NCBI RefSeq assembly: GCF_963422355.1
Contig: NC_085085.1
Span: 6,859,733 to 6,923,732 of the forward strand
Direction: 5' to 3'
Length of the DNA stretch: 64,000 bases
Origin: Corticium candelabrum
Taxonomy: Eukaryota; Porifera; Homoscleromorpha; Homosclerophorida; Plakinidae
A model generated the notes under the pieces. That model was not told where the DNA came from. It did not search any database and saw nothing but the letters and a program-made list of their open reading frames with translations. Shown in pieces: positions 34,122 to 48,600 of this stretch. The translations under genes and the position numbers were made by a program. Numbering within the stretch: position 1 is the first letter of the stretch; each line of letters begins with the position of its first letter.

Positions 34122-35409
34122 ATGGCCACAGGAAGAGATCCTAGATGGGAATCGCGGTTAAAGCCACAACTAATGTCTGTGGCCGAGCAGCTAAGTCCAC
34201 GTAGAAATCTGCTATCTTCTCGACTTTTCAGTGCGAACCTCATTAGTGAAAACGAGGAGGAACGTTTGAGCAAGTCAGATAAGACAGAAACGGAGCTGGC
34301 TTTGGAGATTTTAGCATTGCTGCGAAAGCAAACTTGTGGATCGTTTGATACATTTTGCAAAGTTTTGCTACAAACGAAAGATCCCACATTACGTGAAGTA
34401 GAGAAGCATCTTCGCTCTTACAGTGAAGACAACATTGACTGTCAGCAGATAGCAGAACCAACTGCCGAGTCGAGCACAGACAGGTGTGTGGCGACAACAC
34501 GTGATCAGCCGCATCAAGGACGTGGTAATTATGAGAGTTTTACATATTAAATAGTGATTGCGTTCGCGGGTCTTTCTGCAGGTACGTGTAGCAGAATATG
34601 TGTTAGCAATTCTAGTTATCTACACTCTGCATGCCTAGCATCACGTGATCGATCACAAGTCAAAAGTTGGCTTTAATTAATAGGCTTCATGGGTGCTGGG
34701 ATCGATGGTAATACTGCGTGAACATGACTCGATCCTCAGTTTGGTGCAGCTTGTTGATAGCATGCTTGCGCATTTCTATTAGTAACGTTGATTTTGCAAT
34801 CAGTAGACATACAGTACTGTACCACTTTAATTATTACAGAAGTGGAACAAATTGCCAAGCGTCTGGTGCGTGCTATTGTGTCCAGATATAAATGCCACGT
34901 GGCGTTTTAAAATGGATAAACATCACTACATACAGCAATTGGTAAATGAAGAAACTGCATTAGCAAAAATTGTTTAGTTAATACAGTTTTTCTGCTAAAC
35001 ATAATGTTGTGGATTTGATGTCAACCAACTACGACACTTGGTGTGTAAAATAATTAACATATTGAACTGCAAATTTATTGTTATTTTATATTATTTAGAA
35101 AAGGCAAACAGCAAATGTACAGCTGATGACATTGTGGATGTAGCCAAGAATATTTCTCATTGTTGGCAAAAGATTGTGTTGCAATTGTCAGCTTCATATT
35201 TTATCAACAAGACAAGGGCAATAGAAAAGGATAACATATGTGATTGTTTCATGCAAGCTGTAGCAGCATTAAATATGTGGACTAGTGAATTTGGTGACAA
35301 AGCAACCCGAGCAGCAATGATTAGAGCAATGTGTGACACAGGTTGCAGATCTCAGGCTGAAGATGTTTTCAGTCGCAGTTTGGTGAAGCACGTTTGGCCA
35401 CCTAAATGA
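34122..35409 (+). CDS. CARD-Death domain adaptor, CRADD/RAIDD-like, 2 exons
   Basis: Two exons, 34122-34524 and 35099-35409, join in phase 1 at a good donor (cgtg|gtaatt) and acceptor (atttag), giving 237 residues. Residues of about 12-95 form a CARD: LMSVAEQLSPRRNLLSSRLF, NLISENEEERLSKSD, ELALEILALL, FDTFCKVLLQT. Exon 2 encodes a Death domain: DDIVDVAKNISHCWQKIVLQ, AVAALNMWTSEFGDKATRAA, MIRAMCDTGC, then a stop. CARD plus Death in one short protein is the layout of CRADD/RAIDD (199 residues in human), the adaptor between PIDD1 and caspase-2. Family function is to link death-fold receptors or scaffolds to caspases. Orthology is inference; other animals have lineage-specific CARD-Death proteins. 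The two domains are joined by a 40-residue polar linker. Confidence 0.85.
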
Positions 35410-35928
35410 TAACACTTGCGGGCAGGTAATTGAGCATTAGCTGTTTTACAAGACTAGCTAGTCTTTGTTGATTGTATTAACTCAATAATTAACTTGTTTT
35501 AATAATTTTATTATGTCGTTTTCCTTTAACTTAATTAAACAGTATATTGGTGAATTCTATTTGGCGATTTCATATTCTAAATGTCTTTAGTGCAGGACTA
35601 GACTACGTGCACATGCATAGTGTAAAGCAACAACTGCCACAAGTATACGAGCCGGAAGTAAATTTCTAATGCAATTTTCTCGCAGGGCAAGTGCTGGTAA
35701 CACACAAACCAACATGTCCACACACTTTCATGTGAACGCAGATAGTCTCAGAAGGTGGGTAATTACCACAGTGGCGTCATATGGGGCCCCACGGACCCTC
35801 CGAAACTTTGTTGTGTGGTGGATTCTCCAACAGGATAAGCTCTATTTTGACATTAATTAATAATTGATACTACATGACTTGCATAAGGAGCTGAACAGTG
35901 ATAGGCTAGGGTGGAATATAGGCTACAG

Positions 35929-35991
<63 letters not shown>

Positions 35992-36486
35992 GGCATCATG
36001 CAATGGGCTAGCAGTCCAAATTAATAAAAACTTGAGTTCGTCAACTGGCAGTCTAGCCCCAACTATGGAAAGCTGGCACTGCCGCTGTTTACCAGTGTAA
36101 TTCACACTATTGACCGAATTCCGGAGTTTAGGACAGTTTTATCTCAAGAAAGTTCAAATGCCTGTATGCCACTGGGTACATGACTGAGCACACTGCTCAT
36201 GACTTCCTGAAATCTTAAATAACATTTGGTGTACTTGCAGTAGGGTTGATCAAGTGTTGAATGCATACACAACGGTATGTGCAGCCTACATAATAACATG
36301 AACAGGCTCTCCATTACATACTCACACTGCTTGTGTTACCCATCTATTAATTAAATGAAAGATAAAAACATACTAGTTGACTGCAGTTTGTCAAGTAACT
36401 AGACATTAACGCTTGCTCAATTACAGTTCTAAATTCTATTAAAATTTGATCCAATAGTTTCTATGTTCCTTAATTAAAAGAGGCAT
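35410..36486. other. Intergenic stretch with (TA)n at 35932-35987
   Basis: Separates the plus-strand CARD-Death gene and the 3' end of the minus-strand seven-transmembrane gene (convergent). Apart from a 28-unit TA repeat and short simple runs no feature is seen. Confidence 0.5.
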
Positions 36487-38869
36487 TTAAACTGATGTTT
36501 CTACAACATATCTGCTATTTCTCTTCCTACTGCCCGATCTGCTATTTTTTCTTGATCCAATATGACAAGTCTCTTCAGCCATATACACAGCTCGATAATC
36601 ATCATCAGTAGCAGGACCCAATATAACTATAAAATTAGTCTCAGGCGCTTTTAACTTGATGTTTTGGTAAGGCTCGAAACACTGCAATCGAAACAGAACC
36701 AGAATTCCAGATATGATCACAGCCTCTGGAACTTCAACTGATAATATCCGCAACCAAGTCTCTTCTGTGAGAAAAAGTACTGCTGTAATACCCAAGACAC
36801 TGGCGACTGCCCATGAGATACAAAACGTGCGATAGCGACGGTACAAGCGTGTCTTGGCAAACAGTAAATCGTCTACTGTATATTCTGTGATGTAGGTTAG
36901 TCCCAGACGAACCACATAGGAAGATATTTGCCGCTGCTGTTTCACAAGCGAGTCGACATTGCTTGTGGCCCATTTCAGAGTCTTGTACAACATAAAAAGG
37001 CAACAGCAGACTGCAAATGCCTACAAATAGCAGAAGAGAGCACCGTACAAATACAAAATTCAAAACTATGCGCCTACAATGCTGACAGTCCATTTCGTCT
37101 GTCTGTGCCATTGCTTGTTCGTTTGAAGAACTTGTAATGTAATTTGCCTGTTTGTATTAATTAAAGTGTACGCCTACAACATGTGCATCCGTCCAGCAGT
37201 CAGTTTCTTTATCCACTTTATGACTCTTCTCGCACTCCTGTCAACCTCTTCATGTAGTCTCTCCAAACAAACAAATAGATACAACATTGGTGTAGAAATG
37301 GTGCATTATAAAGGCAGGTTTAGACCATTTTACTAGAGAGGCAAAACGTCTTAACAACGCCTTGCAAACAATACATCTAATCTAAATTTCACTCATAAAA
37401 TTCAAAAATTTTGGAACTTTGGGCTAAGCAGGTACAGATTACTTATAATCTAACTGATAATGTAACATTGAAGGTTACTGGTGTCCTATACCAAGCACAT
37501 TGTAGATATCTCTGGAAAAAGTTCTCAGTCAATGCAATGCCAGGGAAGACAATCAGAACATCTATGATACAGACTACAGGAACACTTACCATGAATTAAT
37601 TAAGCAATGCATTCTACATTAAACTCAGTAAATTGCTTGCCTTTTGTATTAGAAATGTAAACCAGATCAGAGATTTCATCTGAGTTGTTTGTCTCCTGCC
37701 TGCCTGCCTGCAATGCTTCACACACTAGACTTCATTCAATCTTACATGTCAAACCATACTCTTAAGTCTTTTTTAAAGAAATGAATGTCTTTGATTAACA
37801 TCTTTAATTAAATAAAGCAACCTACCTGCCTGTCCCTCTGCCTGCCCATCTGTCTGTAATCACATATATTCGCAAACATCAAAACTACATCGCTATAAAT
37901 GTATATTTGCAAACTATTAAAACAATACATCGCTGACAAATCCACACCTACTATAGGTATGTTAATTAAATACAATGAGACCTAATGCTACAGTGAAATA
38001 CAAATATTGCAAACTAAACCCTATGAAAATAATAAAGTCCAGTCGATGGCTGAAAACCGGTTGCTGAACGGTTCTTATGTTCCCATCGTCAAGCAGTGAC
38101 AGCTTCTTAATGACGGCCTTTGGAATTTTTAACTAGGTTAATTTCCACCAGAAATCTACAAACTAGCCAATGTTGAGTTTGCCAACTTCATTCACTTACC
38201 ACTTGGCTACAAGCTTTTACAAAAACTTTCTAGCCCACCTACCAAAATGCTCCATTACAAAAAGGGTTCTTGGTGTTCCTCTAGTCAACATTTCCTTGTT
38301 GTATTTATCATTTTATCTGTCTGTCTGTAAAATTTATTTATTAGATATGATTCTAGCAACTACGTAAATTTACAATTTCTACCTACAAGTCCATTTGTAC
38401 ATTTCATCCAACTTCAGTCTGTTTGTCGCCGTCAAAACCACAAAATCACGACTACTAAACATTTGGCTGCCACATAGCCACATTACTTACTAGAAAGTAC
38501 TGATGAACCAACTCAAAACACAAGAGAGATGCAAGAAGTCCAAGAAAGAGCACTAAAGACAACAGTACAAAGTTCTGTACCACTGGTTAATACAAGGAAG
38601 TGCTAAGAAATCTCACTAGCCATGCCCAGCCATCTGTAAATGGTGGTGCTAACGCGAGTGACATGCCAGCCATCTGATACAAGCATTATTAAAAGAAACA
38701 GAAGAGCCTCTTGCATGCTACGAGTGAGGTAGTTCAACGTTGTCAACAAGTTACTATCATAGCCTGTAATGTAAAAGCAAATGACCCGAACACACAACCA
38801 TAACAAAAGGGCCATTGCTGTATGAAAGCATCTAGTCAAGTAAACATACAAACAGACAGACAGACAGAC

Positions 38870-38900
<31 letters not shown>

Positions 38901-41900
38901 TAAACAGACAACAACACACTCTAAGGACAGAAAGTAAGAAAGGAGAAAGAAAAAAAAGAGGAAGAAGAATAGAATTAATACCAGGAAAAAAGGAGAAAAA
39001 CGAAGACTGAAAGAAGGAAATAGAGACAGGAAACAGGAGAGATGCACAACCTGGCATGCAAACAAAATAGGAACACAGAAACCTCACCTAATACACAGAT
39101 GAACACAGTAACATACATGCTAATCCTACCTGTATGTGAAATCATCTCCCATCTAAAGTAAAGGACCAAGTGCACAACAGCTTTAAAGAATGGTGCCAAA
39201 AATAAAAGACGATGCAATGGATTTGAATACTACAACAATACAACAGATGTGAAGGGTTAGAAAGATAAAATACAGCCATAAAACTACATGGTATGATGTC
39301 AATCAAAACATGCGGCAAAAGATGAGATACCAGCTACTAGTAGCACATGAAGCATTTACATAAACTGCACAAGCTTACAGCTGTTGTTATATCCTGGTTC
39401 TAATTTCCTTTTCAATCAGATCTTAAGACAACAGCCAATTTTAGGCAAAATTAGCACTGTGTGTGTGATGTGTGATGCATAATGCGTGGTGTGTGTGTAT
39501 GTGTCCCAACAATGCATAGAACTAAACTTTGCACATAATTTGCAAAGGATTAATTGCATCCTAAAGCTGCAGCCTTACAACATGCGTTATCAGTCACAGT
39601 TTTGTAACTAGCAACTGATGCTGTCTTTTCACCCTCACTTCCACAGCTATGAGCTCTTTGAAACCTGCAATTGAGTTGTTGCAAAGTATTACAAATTGAC
39701 GTTTGCTTCCAAACGTAGTACTTGTAATGTGCTACTTGTAATAACCGTCATACTGAGAGTTATCACATACGAGACATAACTGTCATTCCTAATTATGCAA
39801 TATTAGGTTCCCACATAATGTAGTAAGTCAGAAAAACAATTGATTTCATGTTAGCCGTTGCAGACAGATTGTATTGTATTCTGTTGTATTTCTGACACGA
39901 CACAATAATTAAAACATGAAATTGGACTGTTCTGATACAGACTCTCTCATGAACATTGACAGTTGTAATTGGAGGTTTGTCCATTCCCTGTGTTTGTCAT
40001 GTACAACAAAACATAAACACTGGTAATGGTACGTAGTTGGACCTCACTGAAGTATGGCACATCCTGAGTGTGACAGGACATAGAGCGTGTTCACATCGGG
40101 CGTAATCATGATTAGTGTAACACCATTCTAACGCCATCGAGAGCAGCATTACAACCGCATTAGTGGCATTAGTGGTTGCACGTGACTTTTACACGTGACG
40201 TAGTCTAAAAGAAGAGCATGCCGCCAATGTTTCTGATGTGGTGTTGTATGTTTAAACGTACAAATGCAGCAACAACATGGCAACGTATATGGAAGCACAT
40301 GCAGATGTATACTACAAATGTAGTGAAGTGTACATGCGACAACTTCCTGCCATTCCTGAAAGAGCTGCAAAAGAAAGCAAACAAATGTTCCCTCTTCAAA
40401 ACCTAAAGCAATGGATTCGTCAAGACAATTCACACAAATTCTTGCCAGATATGACAGATAAAAACTGTCAAGGATAATTACATTTATGTGCCCACTAATC
40501 ATAGTTAGCAGTGTTGGCCTAATCATAGAGCGTGTTCACACTGACGCCTGGACTAACTATGACTACACTAACTATGACTACGCTAACTATGACTACGCTA
40601 ACTATGACTACGCTAACTACGACTACGCTAACTATGACTAGGCCAACATTAGCGCAAGCATGTTCACACCGCTAACTATGATTAGTACGTCACGTGAGAA
40701 CATGAGTGCAATTAGTCTCGACAGTTTTCATCTGTCATATCTGGCAAGATTCGCGTAAATCGTCTTGACGAATCCATTGCTTTAGGTATCGAAATGAGGG
40801 AAACATTTAGTTTGCTTTCTCTGGCAGCTCCTTCAGGGACGGCAGGAAGTTGTCACATGTACACTTCACTACATGTACGTAGTATACAGCTGCATGCGGC
40901 TCCGTATGTGTCGCCATGTTGTTGCTGTGTTTTGTATATTTAAATACAACACCACATCAGAAACTTCAGCAGCATGCTCTTCTTGTATACTACCTCACGT
41001 GCCAAAGTCACGTGCAACCACTAACGCCACTAATGTGGTTGTAATACTACTCTTTACGACATTAGAATGGCGTCACACTAATCACAATTAGGACCGGTGT
41101 GAATGAGTGGTGTGCACTAACGCCAAGCTAATCATGATTAGGCCCAGTGTGAACACGCTCTTAGTTAGCCTAATCATAGTTAGTCCAGATGTCAGTGTGA
41201 ACACGTTCATAGTCGCACATCCACAGATTCACATACCCACAGTCATGCAGACCGGAAGTAAATCAATGCCTTTTAAGTGTGTATGCTATTCACTCAGTCA
41301 TTCAATCACGTGCATTTGCAAAGCCCCATTTCTGAGGACTCATAGCGGAAAATAAGTCACTCTCGTATACTCCTGTATTGTCCAGAATACAAATAATAAT
41401 GCATATATTGCACAGCATACACAAAGTACTGTAAATCCAGAAATTTTCATATTCATGAAAGTTTACTTATATTCATACAGATACCTAGTTGTACTAAAAT
41501 AACATGAATATTAAAAGTTATAGATAGATGCACTTGAATTTAGCTACAGAACAGTACTGATGTCCTATACTAAAATAACAAGTGTACGAACTACTTCATA
41601 CGCAGAAGTACTAAACTTTACGAGTATGAAATTTCTGGATTTACAGTAACCTGACTTCCATAAACAAGGGATTGATTGCAACAAACTCCCTAGGCATTAC
41701 TAAAGTTTAGCGCACTTGGGCATTATAACCATTAACCATTGGTTAATTAACAACTAGCTGAAAAATTAAAACAATCAACATCTGCTCTAAATGACCTTGC
41801 AGCCTACTGTCAACAGTATATAATCAACTCACCTTCCAATACACTGCCCAGTTGATCAACCACAAGACAAGAAGTCCACTCCACAAAGTAATTCCAGTAA

Positions 41901-42806
41901 AGTACATTGGAGGCAGAGGGATCTCATCATAGCTCAAGTGCTCACCACCAGGGTTCAGCAAAATTAGGTGAGACTACAAAGAAAGAAACATTTCTGAGAT
42001 ATAGAAATTTCGTGTGATGGCTGTTTACATCACATGTAACACATCCTACTGCTTCAAGCATCACTAATTTACTGTCCTGAATAGGCTAACAAATAAGAGC
42101 ACTAAGTGCTCAACCCTCAGTGCTGATTCTGCAATTATTGTCCTTGCCACAAAGCATAATCATTGACAGCAGCTGGGTCTCAACGATCTTTAGAGTATGT
42201 AAAGAGTCCATGTAGCAATGCGGATCTGTATTAGGGGCTGTCTTAATCAAATTCCCCTTTCAGACTAACCTGCATATGAAGCTTTCTTTGCAAAATTTAG
42301 TCAATTTAAACATCTGCTTGAATGATTTGAAACTTACCTATGTTGTAAACCAAGAATTTTTAGAGGTCGTTTGACAGTTTCATGAGCATACAAACACATG
42401 CTAGGGGGAAGAGGATTAGGGTCTCTGTACACTTTATAAAATGTCGATCAGTAGAAAATGAGTCGTGCTAATTTCTCTGTTTTCCATGGCTGGAATTGCA
42501 TCATGCATTGTTCCCATACTAGTCACTCGTATGTATGGGATTTGCAAATACAGACCTGCCAACCTAACTGAATCAAAATGCGTGAGTTTGGAGGAAAAAA
42601 ATGCGGGAGAATTCGGAAGTTTAAGAAAATTGACACGACTACAATAGCATTACCATCATTAAATTTTATATTGTAATAAATGCAGAATAATATATAAATA
42701 ATATACAATTATCAAAATTTAAATATTTGCATGCTCGGTTGGAGTAGAAGGCATTAATTAATTAATTAATTACAGTACACCTTAAATAAGCAAACTGCAA
42801 CAAATG

Positions 42807-42866
<60 letters not shown>

Positions 42867-45574
42867 TAATATTGTCGCTGCTAGTTCGGATGTTTTAGAT
42901 TCTCTGGCTATCTTCAATCGCTTTTCCAGCAATATACGACTCCTTGGTAGTCTAGGATAGACAAGCCCCTCTCCCTTTTCCACTTTCAAACAGTTTTGCC
43001 TGACCGACTCCTCCTATGTCAATATTGTGACCCAGAGACTGATTGTGACCAATCAAGTATGAAAGAGCCAGATGGAGAGAGGGGCTGGCACATAGACATT
43101 GATATCCGGATATCAAGTATGAACTAGCTTAGTTAATTAAGGATAGGGTTACACAGAACAGGCACGCCGACCAATGGTCAGAATGCGGGAGTCTCATCAT
43201 GCTCAATGCGAGACAGTTGGCAGTTCTGCAAATATGTACAACCGCGACAGCCTATTCCGGTTTTGTTCTAGAACAACAGCAGCTGTCCATAAAAAAAGCA
43301 GCTGTCTCTACCATGACTTTCTCAATGCTTCATCTTTGTCCACTTGAAAGACCTGAAACCTCAACCTGACATCATTCGAGAGGTCAACTGGAATGGAGGA
43401 AGAACTGTACTAATGCAGAAGTGTTGAAGACCACCCGTCAACCTTCTAATAGATAAAACCATGGTCAAACTATAGAATTTTGCATTTTGTACGCTCATAA
43501 AATTGTTGATAAGTTTGAACGACCTCTTAGCAGTCAGGTAGGTCACACAGCATGTTACTGTATTAGACAGAGAAACAGACACCAGACTGACACCCTCCTA
43601 TGCCCCCCCCAAAGCACATGTGTGCTGTGAGCTATTAATACATGCCCAATGCTGTTCCTGTAATCATGTTCTGTCAGACTGCTGTTTATAACTTTCTGCT
43701 AACAATAGCAGTCAACATTTACTTCCTTGCGTCATTCTTCAATGTATGATTAAAATATTTCTTACAAATCTCTGTATATACCAACACTTTCCATGCAAAT
43801 TGAAACATCAAAATCCACTAGTCTCTCCATAAGTCAAATAAAATCTTTCAAAGCTACTTATTGAAAACTGTTACAATAACACACACAATGACTCCCCCCA
43901 CCATCGAGGCTCTAGATTCCTTAATCATTCTTCTTCGGTTTTTCTGGTGATTAATATGTCATTGATGTAATGTTTTCAGTTGTATTATAGTCTCTAGTAA
44001 CACAACTCAACACAGCTACTAAAGTTACTCGCTGTTCCGCGCTTTAGCATACCTTGTACTACGCATGCTCCAAGTCTTAAATTGAGTCACTACTGTCACA
44101 TCTCTCTTCTTTTAATAAATAACATAGTCCTTCAGTCGCCCCAGTTTTTTGATCTCCCGTCCCGATCTGGTCACCTTCTTTGGCAAGGTTGGGAGTTGCT
44201 GTCCCTGTTCTGCGCTGTCTGATGGATCTCCTAGACTGGTATCGTTGTTGTCAATGTTGTCCGAGTCGTAGTCCAATCCCTCCCTAAGTTCCAAGAGCGG
44301 TTCCGGTGAGAAGTTTAGATGTCATCTATTTCTAAACAAAACTTTGCCTTGGTGTTTTATCACGTACCACTGCAGAGTGTCGTGCTGCTTTATCACTTCT
44401 GCAGGTTCCCATTCTGTTCGCTTTTGCACTCAGATCACTTCACCTGGGTGTAGTTCTCTGCTTGGTCAAGCTTCCTGATCATGATAGTGCTTCTGCTGCC
44501 GTTGTAGTTGGTTCAGCTGTTCCGATACGTCGCGAGGCATTTGTGGCTTAAGCACTCCTGGGGACACTTGCAGCTGTGGTATAGGGGTGCTTCTTTGGTT
44601 AAGGAGCGCCAGGTACGAGTCTCCTCCATCATGAAGTGTCCTTCTGAACAGGTTTTTTATGGTTTTACGTTCCTCTCTGCGAAGCCATTAGATTTAGGAT
44701 ACCCCGGCCTTGTGGTTGTAATGGTGAATCCCCATTCATTGGCAAAGGTTTGCATTTCTCTGCTTGTGAATGGCATGTTATCAGATATTGTTTCTTCTGG
44801 CATACCGTGAGTAGTAAACATGTACTTCATGGTGTTAATAACTGACGATGATGTCTTGCTTCTCAGTTGCTGAACATCTATGTACTTGGAATAATAGTCC
44901 GCTACTATCAGATAATCGTTTGCTTTCGAAGTCATGATATCCACTCCTAGCTTTTCCCATGGTCTTGTTGGTAGTGCATGTGCAAAAGAGGCTCCTTAGT
45001 ATTGCTCCTCCGGAAATGCAGACAGGTCCTGCACTGATTAACCACTCGGTCAATGTCTTTGTCATTCCTGGTCAATACATGACCGCTCTTGCTCGGTCTC
45101 TGCATCTTTCCAGCCCTTGATGTATAATCTTTAGCATGTCTGATTGTAGCGCCTTTGGTATAATTATCTTCCTTCCTTTGAACAATATGCCCTCTGCCTG
45201 ATGAAGGTCGTCCCTGATCGTCCAGTATGCTCGCACATTGGTTGCACATCCTCAATCTTTGGAAGCCAGCCCATTTCTATTTGTCGATTGAGACGTTGTA
45301 GCTCTTGATCTGTTGCCGTGGCCTGTTCTAACTGTGCTTTCTTTTTCACACTTACTGGCTAGTTCTGGATCCGTGTCGTGACTAGTTGCCAAGTGCGCCT
45401 GCGACAGAGTGTCTGCTGCGTACATAAGCTTGCCTGGAACATAACAAACCACCAAGGCCATATCTCTGTAGCTGTAGCATCATTCTTTGCAGTCTTGGTG
45501 GTGGTGCACCAATTGGCTTCTTCATTATAGTTTCCAAAGCTTTGTGGTCGATCTCAATATTGGTGGTCTTTCCA

Positions 45575-45627
<53 letters not shown>

Positions 45628-48600
45628 GTGAAATTTGTTGCATCCGTAGGTGACAGCAAGAATTTCCTTCTCTATTTGTGCGTAAGCTCTTTCAGCGGTT
45701 GTGAGTGTCCATGATGCGTACATTACTGGCTTGCCTGGCTGCATGAGACATGCCCCTAAGCAACTCTGTGACGCGTCCGCTTGCACTGGATCACAAGTGA
45801 GTGCCCGCTTTATGTCGTTGATGGCCGCATCATGCTGTGTATCCCATTTCCACATACTGTACTTCCGTCCTTTATCAAATCTCTAAGTGGGGCTGTGATA
45901 TCGGACTCCGCTGGAATATAGGGGACCAAGAACTTAATCATGCCTAGCAATCGCTGTACAGCTTTTTTGACTTGGGGCTTCGGCATACCCGCAATCGCTT
46001 CAATCTTTTCCGGATCCGGTCACTGTCCCTGTTGACTAAGAATGTAACCCATATATTTCACTTGGCGAACCTCGTACTGTAGCTTCTGGGGACTGAATCA
46101 CACATTCCTTTCTCTTGCTTGTTGTAACACCTGAGCAAGGGCTTTGTCATATTCCTCTTCCGTCTTGCCTGCCACAATCAGGTCATCCGCAATCCCGTGA
46201 ATGTTTGGGATGTCCCCAAATGTGAGATTGTTCCTTTCCTGCAGCACCTCACTGGCTGAAGCCAGTCTGAACGGCATCCTTGTGAAGCACTTTCTACTCC
46301 ATGGGGTGCTGAATGCACACATCCTGGCTGACTCGTTAGACAATTTGACGTGCCAGAAGGCATCCTTCATGTCGACTACTGTGAATACCGCTTTGCCAGC
46401 CAGTCGGGCTTGGACATCTGCCATTGTTGGCATTTGGTGTCTCTCCCTTTTAATGACTTTATTGAGGGGTCTGGGATCCAGACAGATCCTCATGTTCCCA
46501 TTCTTCTTTTCTGTTATCACGAGATTATGAAGCCAGTTGGTCGGGCTCTCGACGTCTTGTATAATACCTTGTTGCTGCAGTTTTGCCAACTTCTGTTGCA
46601 GTTTGGTTCTCTTTGCATATGGTATGACTCGCAGATGCTGTGTACCACCGGGAACAGCGTCTGCTTAAAGCTGGATGTCTTACTTTTTGTCATACTCTCC
46701 TATTCCTTTAAACACATCCTTATTCTGCTCGATGAGTTGCTGCCTGGTGTGACCTGGTTGTGTATTCACAGGCACCACATTGTCCATAGACTGATGAGAT
46801 GCAAGTCCTCGCACGCTGCTTTTCCAAGGATGGCTAGGTTGTCGTCAATAACATAAAACGTGAGCCTCTTCCTTCAGCTTGCCTTGTTTCTGCTGACTAA
46901 ACAACTGACCTGAGTTGTGCATCTGGGTATGATTTGACCACCGCCAATTCCTGTAAGAATCTTGCTGGTGGGCTGCAATTTTGTCTTGAGAACTCTGCAC
47001 ACTTCAAAAGGCAAGATGTTTGCCTGGGCCCCGGTGTCCAGCTTGAAATCAATCTGCGCACGCTCCAGATCAAGGTGTTCCGTCCATTCTGCTGTGTCCT
47101 GGATATGTCCTATGAATATAAGTGTGACATCAGTAGATCTTCATTCTCGTCACTGCCTGCTACATTTGCATCGTCGACCTGAAATTCGACATGCCTAACT
47201 TGCCTGGCTGTTTGTAGACAAACTTGGCCAAATGGTTTCTCTTGTGACACGCTGAACACGTCTTTCCGTAGGCGGAACACTGTCAAAGTGGGTAAAAGCT
47301 AGCCTCGAACTTCCAGACCAGAGAGCATGCACAGCGCGCGAACTCTAGTCTGGACCAGAATGGTACTGAAATGATTTCGAAAATAGACTTCTAAGCCAAT
47401 CAGCATCTTAGAACAAGAATGTTGGTTGTAATTTCTGATTGGTCTATCAATAATTGATTATGCTAAGTGCAATAACGCTGATTGCGCGCGTGTGAAGTCC
47501 ACGTGGGCGACTAAGTGTAAGCCAGAGCCGTGATAAAGACTCTAGTGCACGCAAACATCTTAGTTTTAGTTTCAGCTTCAGTTCTTCAATCTTTCATGCT
47601 TGCAGTGACAGGACATGCACAGCAGCATCGCTACACCATCACCTTACAACTAGTTGAGCGGTTAGACTAGCTAGCGGTCTGCTAAAGAATCAAAGAGTCG
47701 TCGTTTCATGCCGTACACCAAGATATCACCGCAAACACGGCAGACGTCTATTCTTTGTTTGTGAGATCTCAAGACATTTACATATGATATGTTGATCTAA
47801 GTAAAATGATCCTACGCTGTTAGACTACCATTTAGCATCGCTTTTGATAAATACTTCCAAAATCATTTTAGTATCGTTGTGGTCCAGACTAGAGTTCGCG
47901 CGTTTCGCGCACTCTCTGGTCTGGAAGTTCGAGGCTAGATGGAAGCCTCCGCAATACTTGCATGCTGCTTGCCTGGTCTTGGGTGACTTGCCACTATCGT
48001 GAATCCTCAAGCTCAGATTGGGCATAGCATCTGGCTCATTGTGTCGCTGCGCTCATAGCTTGCACCTGCTCTATTGTTGCTTCTGCCACTCTGCATATAT
48101 CCAACGCTTTCTGCAAAGTAAGGTCTGATTCTCGTAATAACCTCTCTTTCACGCGTTCATATTGGACGCCAAACACGATCTTATCGCGTATTAGAAGATC
48201 GTGTTAGTCACCAAATTCGCACAACGCTGCTTTACTTTCAGCTCGGTAACCCATTGATCTACTGCCTCACCTTCTAACTGATCTCTAGACCAGAATCTGT
48301 GTCTCTCGTATACAGTGTTGTGTCTGGGGTTGCAATATGTCTTGAATTGCTAGAGTACAGCGTTGACATCCTGTCTAGCTAGGATCAGGTTGCTTTGCTT
48401 CCTGTGGCGGGAACACGAACGTCTGGTAGATCTCTTGGGCTTCAGGCCCAGTCATATGAAGAAGTATGGCCGTCTGCGTGGCGGGTGGCGTTTTGTCTAA
48501 CTCAGACGCCTGGAAGTAGAAATGAAATTGCTGTTCCCACTTGCGCCATGCTTCTGCAAGGTTGTGGTCGCAAAACAACATTTCTGCTGGTGGCTTGAGT

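Noticed and set aside
36734-37111. Minus-strand 125-codon frame starting MAQTDEMDCQHC
   Set aside because: Overlaps the last exon of the seven-transmembrane gene in another frame. It is hydrophobic at its start, but a phase-consistent splice into the exon at 36487-37020 explains the coding better.
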